In this document: positions 51,256 through 60,393 of the stretch, in pieces
Layout: every line of letters starts with the position of its first letter
Numbering within the stretch: the first letter of the stretch is position 1
Made by a program: the position numbers and the translations under genes
Source of the DNA: Actinacidiphila acidipaludis
GTDB taxonomy: Bacteria; Actinomycetota; Actinomycetes; Streptomycetales; Streptomycetaceae
Assembly: GCF_019890725.1 (NCBI RefSeq)
Contig: NZ_JAINZZ010000016.1
Coordinates: forward strand, 1 to 64,000
Length of the DNA: 64,000 bases
Direction: 5' to 3'
Notes under the pieces: generated by a model
Told to the model about the DNA's origin: nothing
The model's input: the letters and a program-made list of their open reading frames with translations, nothing else
Databases searched by the model: none

Positions 51256-53283
51256 ATGCCAAGACTCGCCCACAGACTGCTGGCCTGCGCGGCCGCCGGA
51301 GCGTTGTGGACCGGCGCCCTGGGCGCGGCGGCCGTGACCACCGCGGTCGTCGCCACGGCCTCGCCCGCGGCGGCGCTCGACAACGGCCTCGCCGCCGTAC
51401 CCCCGATGGGCTTCAACGACTGGAACGCCTTCGGCTGCAACGTCAGCGAGCAGTTGATCGAGCAGACCGCCGACTACTTCGTCACCTCCGGGCTGAAGGC
51501 GGCCGGCTACACGTACGTCAACATCGACGACTGCTGGATGACGCACACCCGGGACGCGCAGGGCCGGCTGGTGCCGGACCCGGCGAAGTTCCCCGACGGC
51601 ATCAAGGGCACCGCCGACTACGTGCACTCCAAGGGACTGAAGCTCGGCATCTACGAGGACGCCGGCACCGCGACGTGCGCCGGCTACCCCGGCAGCCTGG
51701 GCCACGAGAAGACCGACGCGCAGACCTTCGCCGACTGGGGCGTGGACTACCTCAAGTACGACAACTGCAACAACAAGAGCGACGGCACCCGGCAGGACTA
51801 CGTCAACCGGTACACCGCTATGCGGGACGCGCTGCTCGCCACCGGCCGGCCGATCCTCTACTCGCTGTGCGAGTGGGGCGTGAACAACCCCTGGGAGTGG
51901 GCCGGCGACATCGGCAACTCCTGGCGCACCACCGGCGACATCAGCGACAACTGGTCCAGCATGCTGTCCATCACCAAGGCCAACCTGCCGCTCGCCGCGG
52001 CGGCCGGCCCCGGCCACTGGAACGACCCGGACATGCTGGAGGTCGGCAACGGCGGCATGACCGACGCCGAGTACCGCTCCCACTTCAGCCTGTGGTCGAT
52101 GATGGACTCGCCGCTGCTGATCGGCACCGACCTGCGCAAGGCCACCCCGGAGACGCTGGCCATCCTCGGCAACCGGGACGTCATCGCCCTCGACCAGGAC
52201 CCGCTGGGCAAGCAGGCCACGGTGCTCTCCTCCGACGGCGACCGGTACGTGCTCACCAAGCAGCTCGCCGACGGCGACCGCGCGGTGGCGTTCTTCAACG
52301 CCGGCGACCAGGCGCAGCACATCAGCACCACCGCCACCGCCGCCGGGCTGCCGAAGCGCGGCACCTACGCCGTCCGCGACCTGTGGCAGCACGCCGACTA
52401 CGAGAGCGCGGGCGCCCTGTCCGCCACCGTGCCCGCGCACGCCACCGTGCTGCTGCGGGTCAGCGCGTCCGACCCGGGCGGGTCGCTGAGCAACCCGCCG
52501 CTGCTGGACACCGGAGTGACGCACGCGCCCGACCACATCGAGCCCGGCACCACGGGCACGGTCTCGGCGGACGCCACCGACCTCGGCACCGTCCCGGCCA
52601 CCGACGTCTCGGTCCGGCTGAACGCTCCCAGCGGGTGGACGGTGACCGCGGCCGGCGCCACCACCACCGACGCGCTGCCCAAGGGCCACACGTTCAGCAC
52701 GCCGTGGACCGTCGGCGTGCCCGCCGGCACCCGGGCCGGCGTGTACGGGCTGACGGGCTCCGTCATCTACCGCAACCCGGTCGACGGGCGCCGGGTGACC
52801 GTCCCGCTCAGCGGCGACGTCTCGGTGCTGATCCCGCCGCCGTCCGGCACGCACTACCTCAGCGACCTCGACTGGACGTCCGCCACCAACGGCTGGGGAC
52901 CGGTCGAGCGCGACGAGTCCAACGGCGAGACCGCGGCCGGCGACGGCCACCCGATCAGCCTCGGCGGGACCGTCTACGCCAAGGGCCTCGGCGTCCACGC
53001 GCCCAGCACCGTCACCTACTTCCTCGACGGGAAGTGCTCCAGCGTGACCGCCACCGTGGGCGTGGACGACGAGAAGAACGGCGCGGGCTCTGTCGAGTTC
53101 ATCGTCTCCGCCGACGGCAAGCAGGTCGCCGACAGCGGGGTGGTCACCAACCCGATGGGCGGCAAGCCGCTGCAGGCCGACGTCACCGGGGCGAAGAACG
53201 TCCAGCTGATCGTCACCGACGGCGGCGACGGCAACAACAGCGACCACGCCGACTGGGCCGACGCCCAGCTGACCTGCTCGTGA
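51256..53283 (+). CDS. Secreted GH27 alpha-galactosidase with NPCBM domain
   Basis: A 675-residue exported enzyme with a signal peptide to about residue 40 (ending ASPAAALDNG). The GH27 barrel starts PPMGFNDWNAFGC. D169 in DYLKYDNC is the nucleophile and D228 in RTTGDI the acid/base. A beta-sandwich (about 335-410), a NEW3-type domain (about 430-520) and an NPCBM carbohydrate-binding domain (from YLSDLDWTSATNGWGPVERD) follow. It is a classical alpha-galactosidase, only distantly like the GH27 at 23106. AGAGGAA precedes the ATG. It is followed by a terminator. The adjacent rhamnose mutarotase is divergent. Confidence 0.94.
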   Translation: MPRLAHRLLACAAAGALWTGALGAAAVTTAVVATASPAAALDNGLAAVPPMGFNDWNAFGCNVSEQLIEQTADYFVTSGLKAAGYTYVNIDDCWMTHTRDAQGRLVPDPAKFPDGIKGTADYVHSKGLKLGIYEDAGTATCAGYPGSLGHEKTDAQTFADWGVDYLKYDNCNNKSDGTRQDYVNRYTAMRDALLATGRPILYSLCEWGVNNPWEWAGDIGNSWRTTGDISDNWSSMLSITKANLPLAAAAGPGHWNDPDMLEVGNGGMTDAEYRSHFSLWSMMDSPLLIGTDLRKATPETLAILGNRDVIALDQDPLGKQATVLSSDGDRYVLTKQLADGDRAVAFFNAGDQAQHISTTATAAGLPKRGTYAVRDLWQHADYESAGALSATVPAHATVLLRVSASDPGGSLSNPPLLDTGVTHAPDHIEPGTTGTVSADATDLGTVPATDVSVRLNAPSGWTVTAAGATTTDALPKGHTFSTPWTVGVPAGTRAGVYGLTGSVIYRNPVDGRRVTVPLSGDVSVLIPPPSGTHYLSDLDWTSATNGWGPVERDESNGETAAGDGHPISLGGTVYAKGLGVHAPSTVTYFLDGKCSSVTATVGVDDEKNGAGSVEFIVSADGKQVADSGVVTNPMGGKPLQADVTGAKNVQLIVTDGGDGNNSDHADWADAQLTCS

Positions 53284-53354
53284 CCCCCGCGGGCCGGCCC
53301 GCCGGCCGGCCTGTGACCCTTTCCGCGGGCTGACGCACCCTCAACCCCCGCACC

Positions 53355-53387
53355 GCGGACGGCGGCGCCGCACGCGCCGCCGTCCGC
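53355..53387. terminator. Bidirectional terminator
   Basis: Perfect 14-base arms (53355-53368 and 53374-53387) with a 5-base loop lie between the convergent GH27 and Rv1733c-like genes. Confidence 0.8.
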
Positions 53388-53394
53388 CACGTCG

Positions 53395-53976
53395 TCAGGC
53401 CGGGTGGTGACCCCACCGCGGGCCGACCTTCGCCCACTCCCGTTCCAGCGCGGTGGCGCGCCGGCGGTTGATCACCAGCAGCACCGTGCCCCGCGTGCCC
53501 AGCACCACCAGCACCAGCACCGTGGAGGCCATCAGACCGAAGACCACGGCCCGGGCCTGGATCTGCGCCGGGTCGCTGGGGTTGTCGTGCAGCGCGCCGT
53601 GCCCGTCGACCCACACCGGCACGTGCGCGCCGGCCAGGGTGCCCACCGGGACCGGGGCCTCGGCGGTGTGCGGCGTGCCGCCGGGCGGGGTGAACCGCAC
53701 GAGCGTCTGGACATGGCCGGTGTCGGTGCCCACCGCCGACCATCCGGTCGCGGGCACCGGGGAGGCGCTCTGCACGGCGACCGCGGTCACCCGGTGCCAG
53801 TCCGCTCCCGGCCGTGGCGCGTGCGCGCTCAGTGTCCATCCGGCCGCCACCCCCGCGAGCGGGGCGCCGAGCCACAGCAGAACACCGGCGACGAGCACGA
53901 TCCACGCTTCCACACAGTCACTGCAGCGCTTCAGCGCGTTGCGGCGCCAGCGCCAGAACCTCACGGTGGTACGCAT
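53395..53976 (-). CDS. Rv1733c family membrane protein
   Basis: A 193-residue protein with two membrane helices, about 27-48 (IVLVAGVLLWLGAPLAGVAAG) and 145-170 (VFGLMASTVLVLVVLG). Between them is an extracellular beta domain with VTAVAVQSASP, VRFTPPGGTPHTAEAPVPVG and VPVWVDGHG. The C-terminus is cytoplasmic with ALEREWAKVGPRW. This layout is that of the Rv1733c family, which includes a dormancy-linked antigen of Mycobacterium tuberculosis; its function is unknown. The ATG is preceded by GGGAG. It is divergent from the pyrophosphatase gene. Confidence 0.88.
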   Translation of the reverse strand: MRTTVRFWRWRRNALKRCSDCVEAWIVLVAGVLLWLGAPLAGVAAGWTLSAHAPRPGADWHRVTAVAVQSASPVPATGWSAVGTDTGHVQTLVRFTPPGGTPHTAEAPVPVGTLAGAHVPVWVDGHGALHDNPSDPAQIQARAVVFGLMASTVLVLVVLGTRGTVLLVINRRRATALEREWAKVGPRWGHHPA

Positions 53977-54159
53977 CGCCGCACTCCCTTCGCTCTTTCC
54001 ATTCCCTCTCCGAAGGGGGGCACACGGCAACTCCTGCCGGCCGGCGCCCGCAACCGCGGCCTGTCCGGGCCGTCGCGTCCGGCCGGTCTGCGCGCGTCCC
54101 GCCGCGAGCGGGCGCACACTGGACATGCGGGCGACGAGGCCGGCGGCGAGGAGGCACAG

Positions 54160-54660
54160 GTGGAGTTCGAGGTCATCGTGGAGATCCCGCAGGGCTCCCG
54201 GAACAAGTACGAGATGGACCACGCGATGCACCGGATCCGGCTGGACCGGATGCTCTTCACCTCGACGCGCTATCCCTCCGACTACGGCTTCGTCGACGGC
54301 ACGCTGGGACGCGACGGCGACCCGCTGGACGCCCTGGTGCTGGTGGGGGAGCGGACCTTCCCTGGCTGCGCGATCACCTGCCGGGCGATCGGGATGTTCG
54401 TCATGACCGACGAGAAGGGGCCCGACGACAAGGTGCTGTGCGTCCCCGCGCACGACCCGCGCTACGCGCCGTTCCAGGACGTCGGGGACGTGCCCAGCTT
54501 CGACCTGCTGGAGATCACGCACTTCTTCGAGGTGTACAAGGACCTCGAGCCCGGCAAGTCCGTCGAGGGCTCGCACTGGGACGGGCGGGACGCCGCCTAC
54601 GCCGAGATCGAGGCGTCCCGCGCCCGGGCCCGCGTCAGCGCCGTCCCCCCCGGGGCCTGA
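54160..54660 (+). CDS. ppa: Inorganic pyrophosphatase
   Basis: A 166-residue family I soluble pyrophosphatase. It begins VEFEVIVEIPQGSRNKYEMDH, has the YPSDYGFVDGTLGRDGDPLDALVL signature (seen as YPSDYGFV and GDPLDALVL with the metal-binding Asp residues) and DEKGPDDKVL. It splits PPi to phosphate. GTG at 54160 follows GGCGAGGAGG. It converges on the minus-strand block that begins at 54692, with 31 bases between stops. S. coelicolor and relatives have one such essential enzyme, so this is probably it. Confidence 0.96.
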   Translation: MEFEVIVEIPQGSRNKYEMDHAMHRIRLDRMLFTSTRYPSDYGFVDGTLGRDGDPLDALVLVGERTFPGCAITCRAIGMFVMTDEKGPDDKVLCVPAHDPRYAPFQDVGDVPSFDLLEITHFFEVYKDLEPGKSVEGSHWDGRDAAYAEIEASRARARVSAVPPGA

Positions 54661-54691
54661 GCGCCGGCCACGGGCCGGGGCGCGCGGGCGG

Positions 54692-55603
54692 TCAGCTGCC
54701 GACCGCCCACAGGTCGTTGAACCTGCGGGTGCGGCGGGCCACGCGCTCGCCGCGCAGGACCAGCCGGGTGCTGGCGATGAGCTGCTGTTCCGAGGAGACC
54801 ACGTCCGGGCTCACCTCGTAACTCACCGCGTGGTCGTAGATGATGAAGTCGTTGGTGGGGTCGAGCCGCACCGGCAGCGGCACCGCGGAGATGGCCACCA
54901 CCCGCGCCTCCACGCCCAGGACCTCGTGGCTGCGCCGCAGTTCCTTGATCTCGTCGTCGATCTGCTCGGGGCGGTCGACGATGAACAGCCGTCGCACGTG
55001 CACCCCGCGGTCGATCGCGGCGCGCTGCGCGGCGAGATAGCGCCGGCCCAGTTCGGAGGTCCACAGCCCGCTGTCCACCGACGTGCTGGTCGCGTCGATG
55101 GAGGCGGTGGCGCAGTGCGTGAGCGTCACGATCCAGTCGTGGTCCTCGCCCTCGTACTCCACCTGGTCGGCCTTGAGGTCCTTGAGCAGCACCGCGAGCC
55201 GGGAGATCTCCGCCTCCGCGAAGGCGTGGATGATGTCCTGGTTGTCGCTCTCCAACTGCGTGACGTGGTGGACCAGTTCGGTGACCGCGCGGGTCGGCAC
55301 CGGGGACCGCTCGACCTGGCCGAAGAACCGGGTCGCCTCGTTGATCTGCTCGAAGCCGTTCACCACCACCGCGCGCATGTCGGTGGCGTGCTGCTGGAAG
55401 GCGCTCTCCACCGTCTCCAGCCGGCGTTCGAAGTCGATGAGGTACTGCACGATCAGCGTCGCCCCGCCGATGAACACCGACACCGTCAGCCGCCAGATCT
55501 CCGGCTGGTTGGTGACGTTGGTGATGAAGTAGGCGAGCGCACCGATGGCACTGGTGACGATGATCTTCCACACGACGGTGGGTATGCCTTGCGCTTGGTC
55601 CAT
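54692..55603 (-). CDS. Two-helix membrane protein with a coiled-coil and PLD-like soluble domain
   Basis: A 303-residue protein of unknown function. Two N-terminal helices (about 11-30, VWKIIVTSAIGALAYFI, and 36-55, VSVFIGGATLIVQYLI) are followed by a helical region (about 58-140) and an alpha/beta domain. The latter has DATSTSVDSGLWTSELGRRYLAAQRAAIDRGVHVRRLFIVDRPEQIDDEI (in pieces) and DFIIYDHAVSYEVSPD, resembling the phospholipase-D-like fold without HKD. The layout parallels the protein at 8561. It is the last gene of the minus-strand SCO2521-type block, 33 bases behind it. Confidence 0.72.
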   Translation of the reverse strand: MDQAQGIPTVVWKIIVTSAIGALAYFITNVTNQPEIWRLTVSVFIGGATLIVQYLIDFERRLETVESAFQQHATDMRAVVVNGFEQINEATRFFGQVERSPVPTRAVTELVHHVTQLESDNQDIIHAFAEAEISRLAVLLKDLKADQVEYEGEDHDWIVTLTHCATASIDATSTSVDSGLWTSELGRRYLAAQRAAIDRGVHVRRLFIVDRPEQIDDEIKELRRSHEVLGVEARVVAISAVPLPVRLDPTNDFIIYDHAVSYEVSPDVVSSEQQLIASTRLVLRGERVARRTRRFNDLWAVGS

Positions 55604-55636
55604 CTTCCCCCCTGTTGGTGGTCCGTTGGCGGCGTC

Positions 55637-56605
55637 TCAGGAGTCGGCCAGGACGGGCCGCGGCAGCGAGACGGTCTGCAGGGCGACCTGGTCGCGGATG
55701 CGCTGGACCAGGGCCTGCCACTGCCGGGAGAACCCGGGCCGGCGTTCCAGGGTCTCCCACACACCCGACAGGACGTCCGGGACGCGTGCCCCCGGCATCC
55801 AGAGGTGCAGCAGGTGATCGACGACCGGGCGCAGCGCGGTCAGCACCGCCTCCCGGTCGCCCGAGCCGAGGCGGCTGCGTTCGACGAGCGCGACGAGCGT
55901 CGTCAGCAGCCAGTCGTGCAGCGCGAGGTCCTCGCAGAGCGCGGCGACGGCCGACGGGTCAGCGGGCGCGACCCGCAGGGCCACGGTGCGCAGGCCGTCC
56001 GCGGCGACGGTGAATCGCTCGATGGACGTCACCCCGTCGCCGGCGGCCGGCAGCGCGACCCAGCGCAGCCGGGTACGGCCGGACTTGAACGGGGCGCGCT
56101 GGTCGAGCAGCCGGTGCCGCAGCACCTCGTCCAGCAGCCGCTCGGCCACCGCGCCCGGGTTGAGCACCCCGCCGGGCAGCGGCGCGGCGGCCAGGAACCC
56201 CTCGGTGAACTCCCCGTCCTGGTGGCGGCCCAGCGGCTCCACCACGCCGGGCCGCAGCAGGTAGTGGCCCCACGGCTTGCGGTGGTCGCCCCCGCCCGGA
56301 ACCAGCCGGGCGAACGCCGAGGCCTGCAGCACGCGCCCCTCGGTGAGCACCGCGCGGGCCGCGACGGTGCCCACCGCCCGCGGGCGGCTCCCGTTGAGGG
56401 AGGGCAGCCGGCAGTCCACGCCGGTGAGCAACTGCGGTGAGGCCACCCGCAGGTTGGGCCGCTCCGACAGCAGCACGTGCTCGTCGGGCCGCAGGTTCAG
56501 CAACTGGGCCGCGGTGCGGGCGGTCAGCGCCTCCGAGGTGCGCAGCACACTGGTCCGCACCTCGCCGCACAGGATCGGCCGGCGATCGCGGTCCGGGGGC
56601 GCCAT
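55637..56605 (-). CDS. SCO2521 family protein
   Basis: A 322-residue protein of unknown function. It has ILCGEVRTSVL at the start, LLNLRPDEHVLLSERPN, LLTGVDCRLPS, VGTVAARAVLTEG and later LHDWLLTTLVALVERS. I assign it to the SCO2521 family from order and from its neighbours, which fit SCO2522 to SCO2525. No catalytic motif is obvious. It is cytoplasmic and lies 3 bases behind the SCO2522-like gene. Confidence 0.75.
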   Translation of the reverse strand: MAPPDRDRRPILCGEVRTSVLRTSEALTARTAAQLLNLRPDEHVLLSERPNLRVASPQLLTGVDCRLPSLNGSRPRAVGTVAARAVLTEGRVLQASAFARLVPGGGDHRKPWGHYLLRPGVVEPLGRHQDGEFTEGFLAAAPLPGGVLNPGAVAERLLDEVLRHRLLDQRAPFKSGRTRLRWVALPAAGDGVTSIERFTVAADGLRTVALRVAPADPSAVAALCEDLALHDWLLTTLVALVERSRLGSGDREAVLTALRPVVDHLLHLWMPGARVPDVLSGVWETLERRPGFSRQWQALVQRIRDQVALQTVSLPRPVLADS

Positions 56606-56608
56606 CGG

Positions 56609-57571
56609 TCAGGGCCCCGGGTAGAAGACGTAGGCGGCACGGTCGGCGATCTCCTCCGGCACCTGCGTGCCCTCCGCCGCGGCCCGCTCCGCGACCTGCC
56701 GCAGGGCCGCCGCGTCGGCCTCCACCTGGCTGAGGATCACCCGCACCGCATGCTCGATCGGCAGGAAGCGCGAGGGGAGCACCGAGGTCGTGCGGTAGGC
56801 GGCGAACGGCGCCGCCGCGTCGTTGAGCCGCAGCAGCGGGGGTAACGCGCTCCAGGTCTCCGGCAGGGTCTGGTCGGGGCGCAGTGCCCGCGGTTCCAGG
56901 ACCGGGCTGCCGCGGTGCCGCAGCAGCCCGAGCCGGGCGAGCTGCCACACGGCCGCCAGGAACGGGCAGGACCAGGTCCTGCGGGGATCCTCGTTCCACA
57001 GCTCCACGTCGACGAAGATCGAGTGCCGCCGGGCGCCCGCCTCCGACGGCGGCGTCCACGGGACCACCCGTCCCATCGCCTCGGCGGTGGACGACGACGG
57101 GGTGCGCTGCCCGTTGGACAGCCACCCCACCTCGCGCACGCCCGGCCGCGATCCGTCGCTGCCCTCGGGCGGGCTCTCCACCAGCCGGCTCTCCACCGAC
57201 GCGGCGAGCGCCACCCCGTCGGCCTGCGCGCACGCGGACTCCCGGGCCAGGTAGTCGATCTCCAGGCCGGCCGCCTTCGCCTCGCCGAGCAGCAGCGGCA
57301 CCAGTTCCCTGGGCGACGAGAACTGCGTGAAGTAGTCGTCGACGAGGAAGCAGGTGCTCACTCGGGCCCGGCCGTTGCCGGACATCACCACCGCCGCCTG
57401 CCGTGCCGCGTCCGCCCACGGCTTGACCCGGGCGAAGTGCTCGCGCAGCCGGTCGGGGCCCTCCTCGAAGTCCTCCATGTACAAGTGGCCCAGTTCCAGC
57501 GAGACATGGGCAAGAGGCAGGGACTGCGTGCGCGGCTCCGCGGTGGTCTCGCGGAAGATCTGCTCGGTCAC
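56609..57571 (-). CDS. SCO2522 family protein
   Basis: A 320-residue cytoplasmic protein of unknown function. It contains LPLAHVSLELGHLYMEDF near the start, VSTCFLVDDYFTQF, ESACAQADGVALAASVE, IFVDVELWN with TWSCPFLAAVWQLARLGLLR, and FLPIEHAVRVIL. The GTG overlaps the stop of the P-loop gene by GTGA and follows GGGAG. The fixed position next to the P-loop protein across actinobacteria suggests joint action. I recognise no enzyme fold. Confidence 0.75.
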   Translation of the reverse strand: MTEQIFRETTAEPRTQSLPLAHVSLELGHLYMEDFEEGPDRLREHFARVKPWADAARQAAVVMSGNGRARVSTCFLVDDYFTQFSSPRELVPLLLGEAKAAGLEIDYLARESACAQADGVALAASVESRLVESPPEGSDGSRPGVREVGWLSNGQRTPSSSTAEAMGRVVPWTPPSEAGARRHSIFVDVELWNEDPRRTWSCPFLAAVWQLARLGLLRHRGSPVLEPRALRPDQTLPETWSALPPLLRLNDAAAPFAAYRTTSVLPSRFLPIEHAVRVILSQVEADAAALRQVAERAAAEGTQVPEEIADRAAYVFYPGP

Positions 57572-58485
57572 TGCCGCTCCCACGCCTCGTCGTCCACCAG
57601 AGCCGCGGCCAGCTCCTCCAGCGCCTGGCGGGTGGCCATGCCTGCCACCTTGCTCGCCAGCACGTCCTCGTCGGTGATCAGCTGCTCACGCCACTGCAGG
57701 ACCGGTTCCAGCGGGATCTTGCCGAGCAACCGGGCGTAGCCCAGCTCGAGTTCGGCGGCCAGCTCGGTCAGGTCCCGGTCGCACTTGCGCATCCACTCCG
57801 ACTGGGCGAGCGGGACGTGCGACCACAGCGGGGACTCCGGGTCGGGCACCGCGGCCCGCACGAAGCGGATCGAGTCGCGCAGCGCGCCCTTGTCGTGGCC
57901 GCGCTCGACACCGCCCGCCACGATCCCGCGCTCCCCGAAGACCAGTCCGTGGGCGGCGATGACGTGCTGGTGCGTCCAGCGGTGGAACACCAGCCAGCGG
58001 CTGAGCACGCCCTGCAGTTCGGGCTGCGCGGTGGCCTCCAGCACCATGTCCACCGCGTACGAACGGCCCGCGCTGAGGTCCACGACCACGACGTCGAACT
58101 CCGACTCCAACTGGAGGAAGAGGTTCACGCAGCGCCGGACGGTGTCCTTGCCGATGGCGAACTCGCCGCCGTCCCGGTCGCCGGGCAGCAGCACCAGCCG
58201 CCCCGAGCCGGTGGGCCGGTACCGCAGTTCGTCGTGTTCGGACTCCGCCCACACGTCGATGCGGTGCGGTTCGGTGTGCCGGCCCTGCAGGTGGGAGTGG
58301 AGACCGGCGCTCGCCACACCCCGGCTCGCGCCGGGGACGTCGAAGACCGCCGCGGCGGTCGGCGAGCCGAAGTCGAAGTCGAGATAGCAGACGTCGTCGC
58401 CTGCCAGCGCACGGCGGTAGGCGACATTGGAGCTGGTCACCGAACGTCCGGTGCCGCCCTTGTCGGAGGCCGCGAAGACCAGCAC
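57568..58485 (-). CDS. SCO2523 family variant P-loop (ParA/MinD-like) ATPase
   Basis: A 305-residue P-loop protein of the deviant Walker A group. The first motif reads SDKGGTGRSVTSSN. It keeps the signature Lys of KGG (K9) but has Arg (R14) in place of the usual GK-T lysine. The second strand VCYLDFDFGSPTAAAVF and the Walker B-like VVVDLSAGRS follow. Loss of the Walker lysine may change ATP binding or hydrolysis, hence variant P-loop. ParA/MinD proteins act as membrane or DNA-associated switches. The GTG start has GGGGG upstream. It is 4 bases behind the SCO2524-like gene. Confidence 0.82.
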   Translation of the reverse strand: MLVFAASDKGGTGRSVTSSNVAYRRALAGDDVCYLDFDFGSPTAAAVFDVPGASRGVASAGLHSHLQGRHTEPHRIDVWAESEHDELRYRPTGSGRLVLLPGDRDGGEFAIGKDTVRRCVNLFLQLESEFDVVVVDLSAGRSYAVDMVLEATAQPELQGVLSRWLVFHRWTHQHVIAAHGLVFGERGIVAGGVERGHDKGALRDSIRFVRAAVPDPESPLWSHVPLAQSEWMRKCDRDLTELAAELELGYARLLGKIPLEPVLQWREQLITDEDVLASKVAGMATRQALEELAAALVDDEAWERQ

Positions 58486-58489
58486 CGTC

Positions 58490-60334
58490 TCACACCCCCC
58501 GGGACGCGGCGCGGCGGCCCATGATCATGGCGTCCAGCTCGACGAGCACCTGCAGGGCCAGTGCACACGCGGTGCTGGGCCGTTCGTCCACCACCTCGCG
58601 CGCCCTGCGCAGCGCCACCTCGATCGACTTCAGCGCTATGGCCCGGGTGCCGTCGGCGGACGACGAGGGCACCAGCAGCTCCTTGCCGAACAGGTGACTC
58701 GCCTCGCTGATCAGAGAGTTGGCGTGCTGGGTCAGCTCGGCGCTGCGCAGCGGGGGCTCCTGGTAGAGCGTCCGGGCCGCCACCATGCACTCGACCAGAC
58801 GCTCGGTGGCGCTCCACGACACCACGGACTCCGGCGGCAGCGGCGCCTCGGGGAAGACACCGCTGACGTCGTCCCACAGCTTGGACCCCCGGCCGGACCG
58901 CAGCCGCCGCAACCACAGGTGCTCCAGCGACTGCTCGCCCAGCCGCAGCATCCGGTCCCGGGTGGGGATGGTGCGCGACAGCGTGCCGAGCTGGATGGTG
59001 CGCTTGAGGAGCTGCGCGGAGAAGTCGCGCATCGTCCACCGCATCGGCGGGCCGATGCGGTCGGATCCGTGCAGCGGGAGCTGGACGCCCGGGCTGTGCA
59101 GCGCCACCGCGCCGTCCCTGCCCGTCATCCGGCCGGTGATCCGGCCGCGTTCCGCCAGCCGTTCCAGGATGCTGGCCATCCGGTTGAGGTCGTCCTCGGA
59201 ACCGCGGCGGCGCTGGTGGTCCTGCGCCAGGATCGCGGTGACCAGGAGGGTGAAGTACTCCGACTCCAGCCGCTGGCCGGTGGTGCGCCAGGGGATGTCC
59301 TCCAGCGGCCAGCGGCCCTCGCCGAACCGGGCCAGCAGGGACCAGTACCGCTGGGTGATCTCCCAGCGCAGCCGCAGCGCCTCGGCCAGCCCCTGCTGCT
59401 CCGGCGAGAGCAGGCCCAGGGTCAGGGTGCGCTCGGAGAACAGGTCGACGATGCCGTCGAGCGCGGAGACGGTGAAGTACAGGTAGGGCACCGGCTGGGC
59501 CACGCCCTGCGGCTGCTGCCCGATCGGGCTGGTGGTGTCGACCGGGGGAGCGGTGTCCACCACGCTCCACGACCAGCCGCACTCGAAGAGCTGGTTCTCG
59601 TCGTCGAGGTCGCCGACGATGTCGACGCCGATGGTGAACCGGTCGCGGATGGTGGCCCGCAGCGGCTTCAGCCGGCGCTGGAGCTGCTGGACGACCAGCC
59701 GGTCCGGGAGCCGGCCCTGCCCGACCAGGCCGACCAGCGCCTCGCCCTGGGATGACTCGGAGTCGAAGACGCTCACGGTGAACGAGCGCAGCAGGCTCAC
59801 CATGGCCGCGGTCAGACGTAACGAGGTGGCGACCCGCAGCTCCTCGGCGAGGTCCTTGACCTCCGAGCGCCGCGGTTTGCCGGTGAAGACCTTCAGGAAG
59901 CCCAGCGTGGCCAGGCACAGCGTCACCGACATCGAGTACGAGTCGACGACGCCGACGGCCAGCTGCTCCGCCGTCAGTTCCTTCTTCTCCACCGCCGAGC
60001 CGAAGTAGTGCCCGCCGGCGAACGTCGGGGTCTTCTTCTCGTCGGTGTGGGTCCGCATGTAGTCGCGGAGGACTTCCAGCAGCCGTACCGGGATGTCACT
60101 GCGGCTGCCGACGGTGCGCAGCGCGGCGAGCACGTCGGCGTCGGTGGTGTCCGGGTCGTCGAGCCGGAACTCGGGGATCTCCGTCGCCGGATACAGCAGG
60201 CACAGCAGGCGCTCGGAGTCGGCGACGCTGCTCTGCCTGCCCTCGTCGCCCCATTCCCATTCCCCGCCGGGGAAGGAATGGCGGCCGATGGCCTGCCAGA
60301 TCTCCAGCAGTTGCTGCCGTGGTTGAATCTGCAT
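58490..60334 (-). CDS. SCO2524 family protein
   Basis: A 614-residue largely helical cytoplasmic protein of unknown function. It starts MQIQPRQQLLEIWQAIGRHSF, has DSERLLCLLYPATEIPEFRLDDPDTTDADVLAALR (seen as LLCLLYPATEIPEFRLDDPD), LGFLKVFTG and WALLARFGEGRW-like SLLARFGEGRW. No transmembrane or catalytic motif is clear. It is the largest member of the conserved set and lies between the methyltransferase and P-loop genes. The ATG at 60334 is 59 bases behind the methyltransferase stop. Confidence 0.78.
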   Translation of the reverse strand: MQIQPRQQLLEIWQAIGRHSFPGGEWEWGDEGRQSSVADSERLLCLLYPATEIPEFRLDDPDTTDADVLAALRTVGSRSDIPVRLLEVLRDYMRTHTDEKKTPTFAGGHYFGSAVEKKELTAEQLAVGVVDSYSMSVTLCLATLGFLKVFTGKPRRSEVKDLAEELRVATSLRLTAAMVSLLRSFTVSVFDSESSQGEALVGLVGQGRLPDRLVVQQLQRRLKPLRATIRDRFTIGVDIVGDLDDENQLFECGWSWSVVDTAPPVDTTSPIGQQPQGVAQPVPYLYFTVSALDGIVDLFSERTLTLGLLSPEQQGLAEALRLRWEITQRYWSLLARFGEGRWPLEDIPWRTTGQRLESEYFTLLVTAILAQDHQRRRGSEDDLNRMASILERLAERGRITGRMTGRDGAVALHSPGVQLPLHGSDRIGPPMRWTMRDFSAQLLKRTIQLGTLSRTIPTRDRMLRLGEQSLEHLWLRRLRSGRGSKLWDDVSGVFPEAPLPPESVVSWSATERLVECMVAARTLYQEPPLRSAELTQHANSLISEASHLFGKELLVPSSSADGTRAIALKSIEVALRRAREVVDERPSTACALALQVLVELDAMIMGRRAASRGV

Positions 60335-60393
60335 CCCCGAACCCCTCGCCCTGGTCGCGCCTCAAACCGTCCCCGGAACCCCAACGCCGAGGG

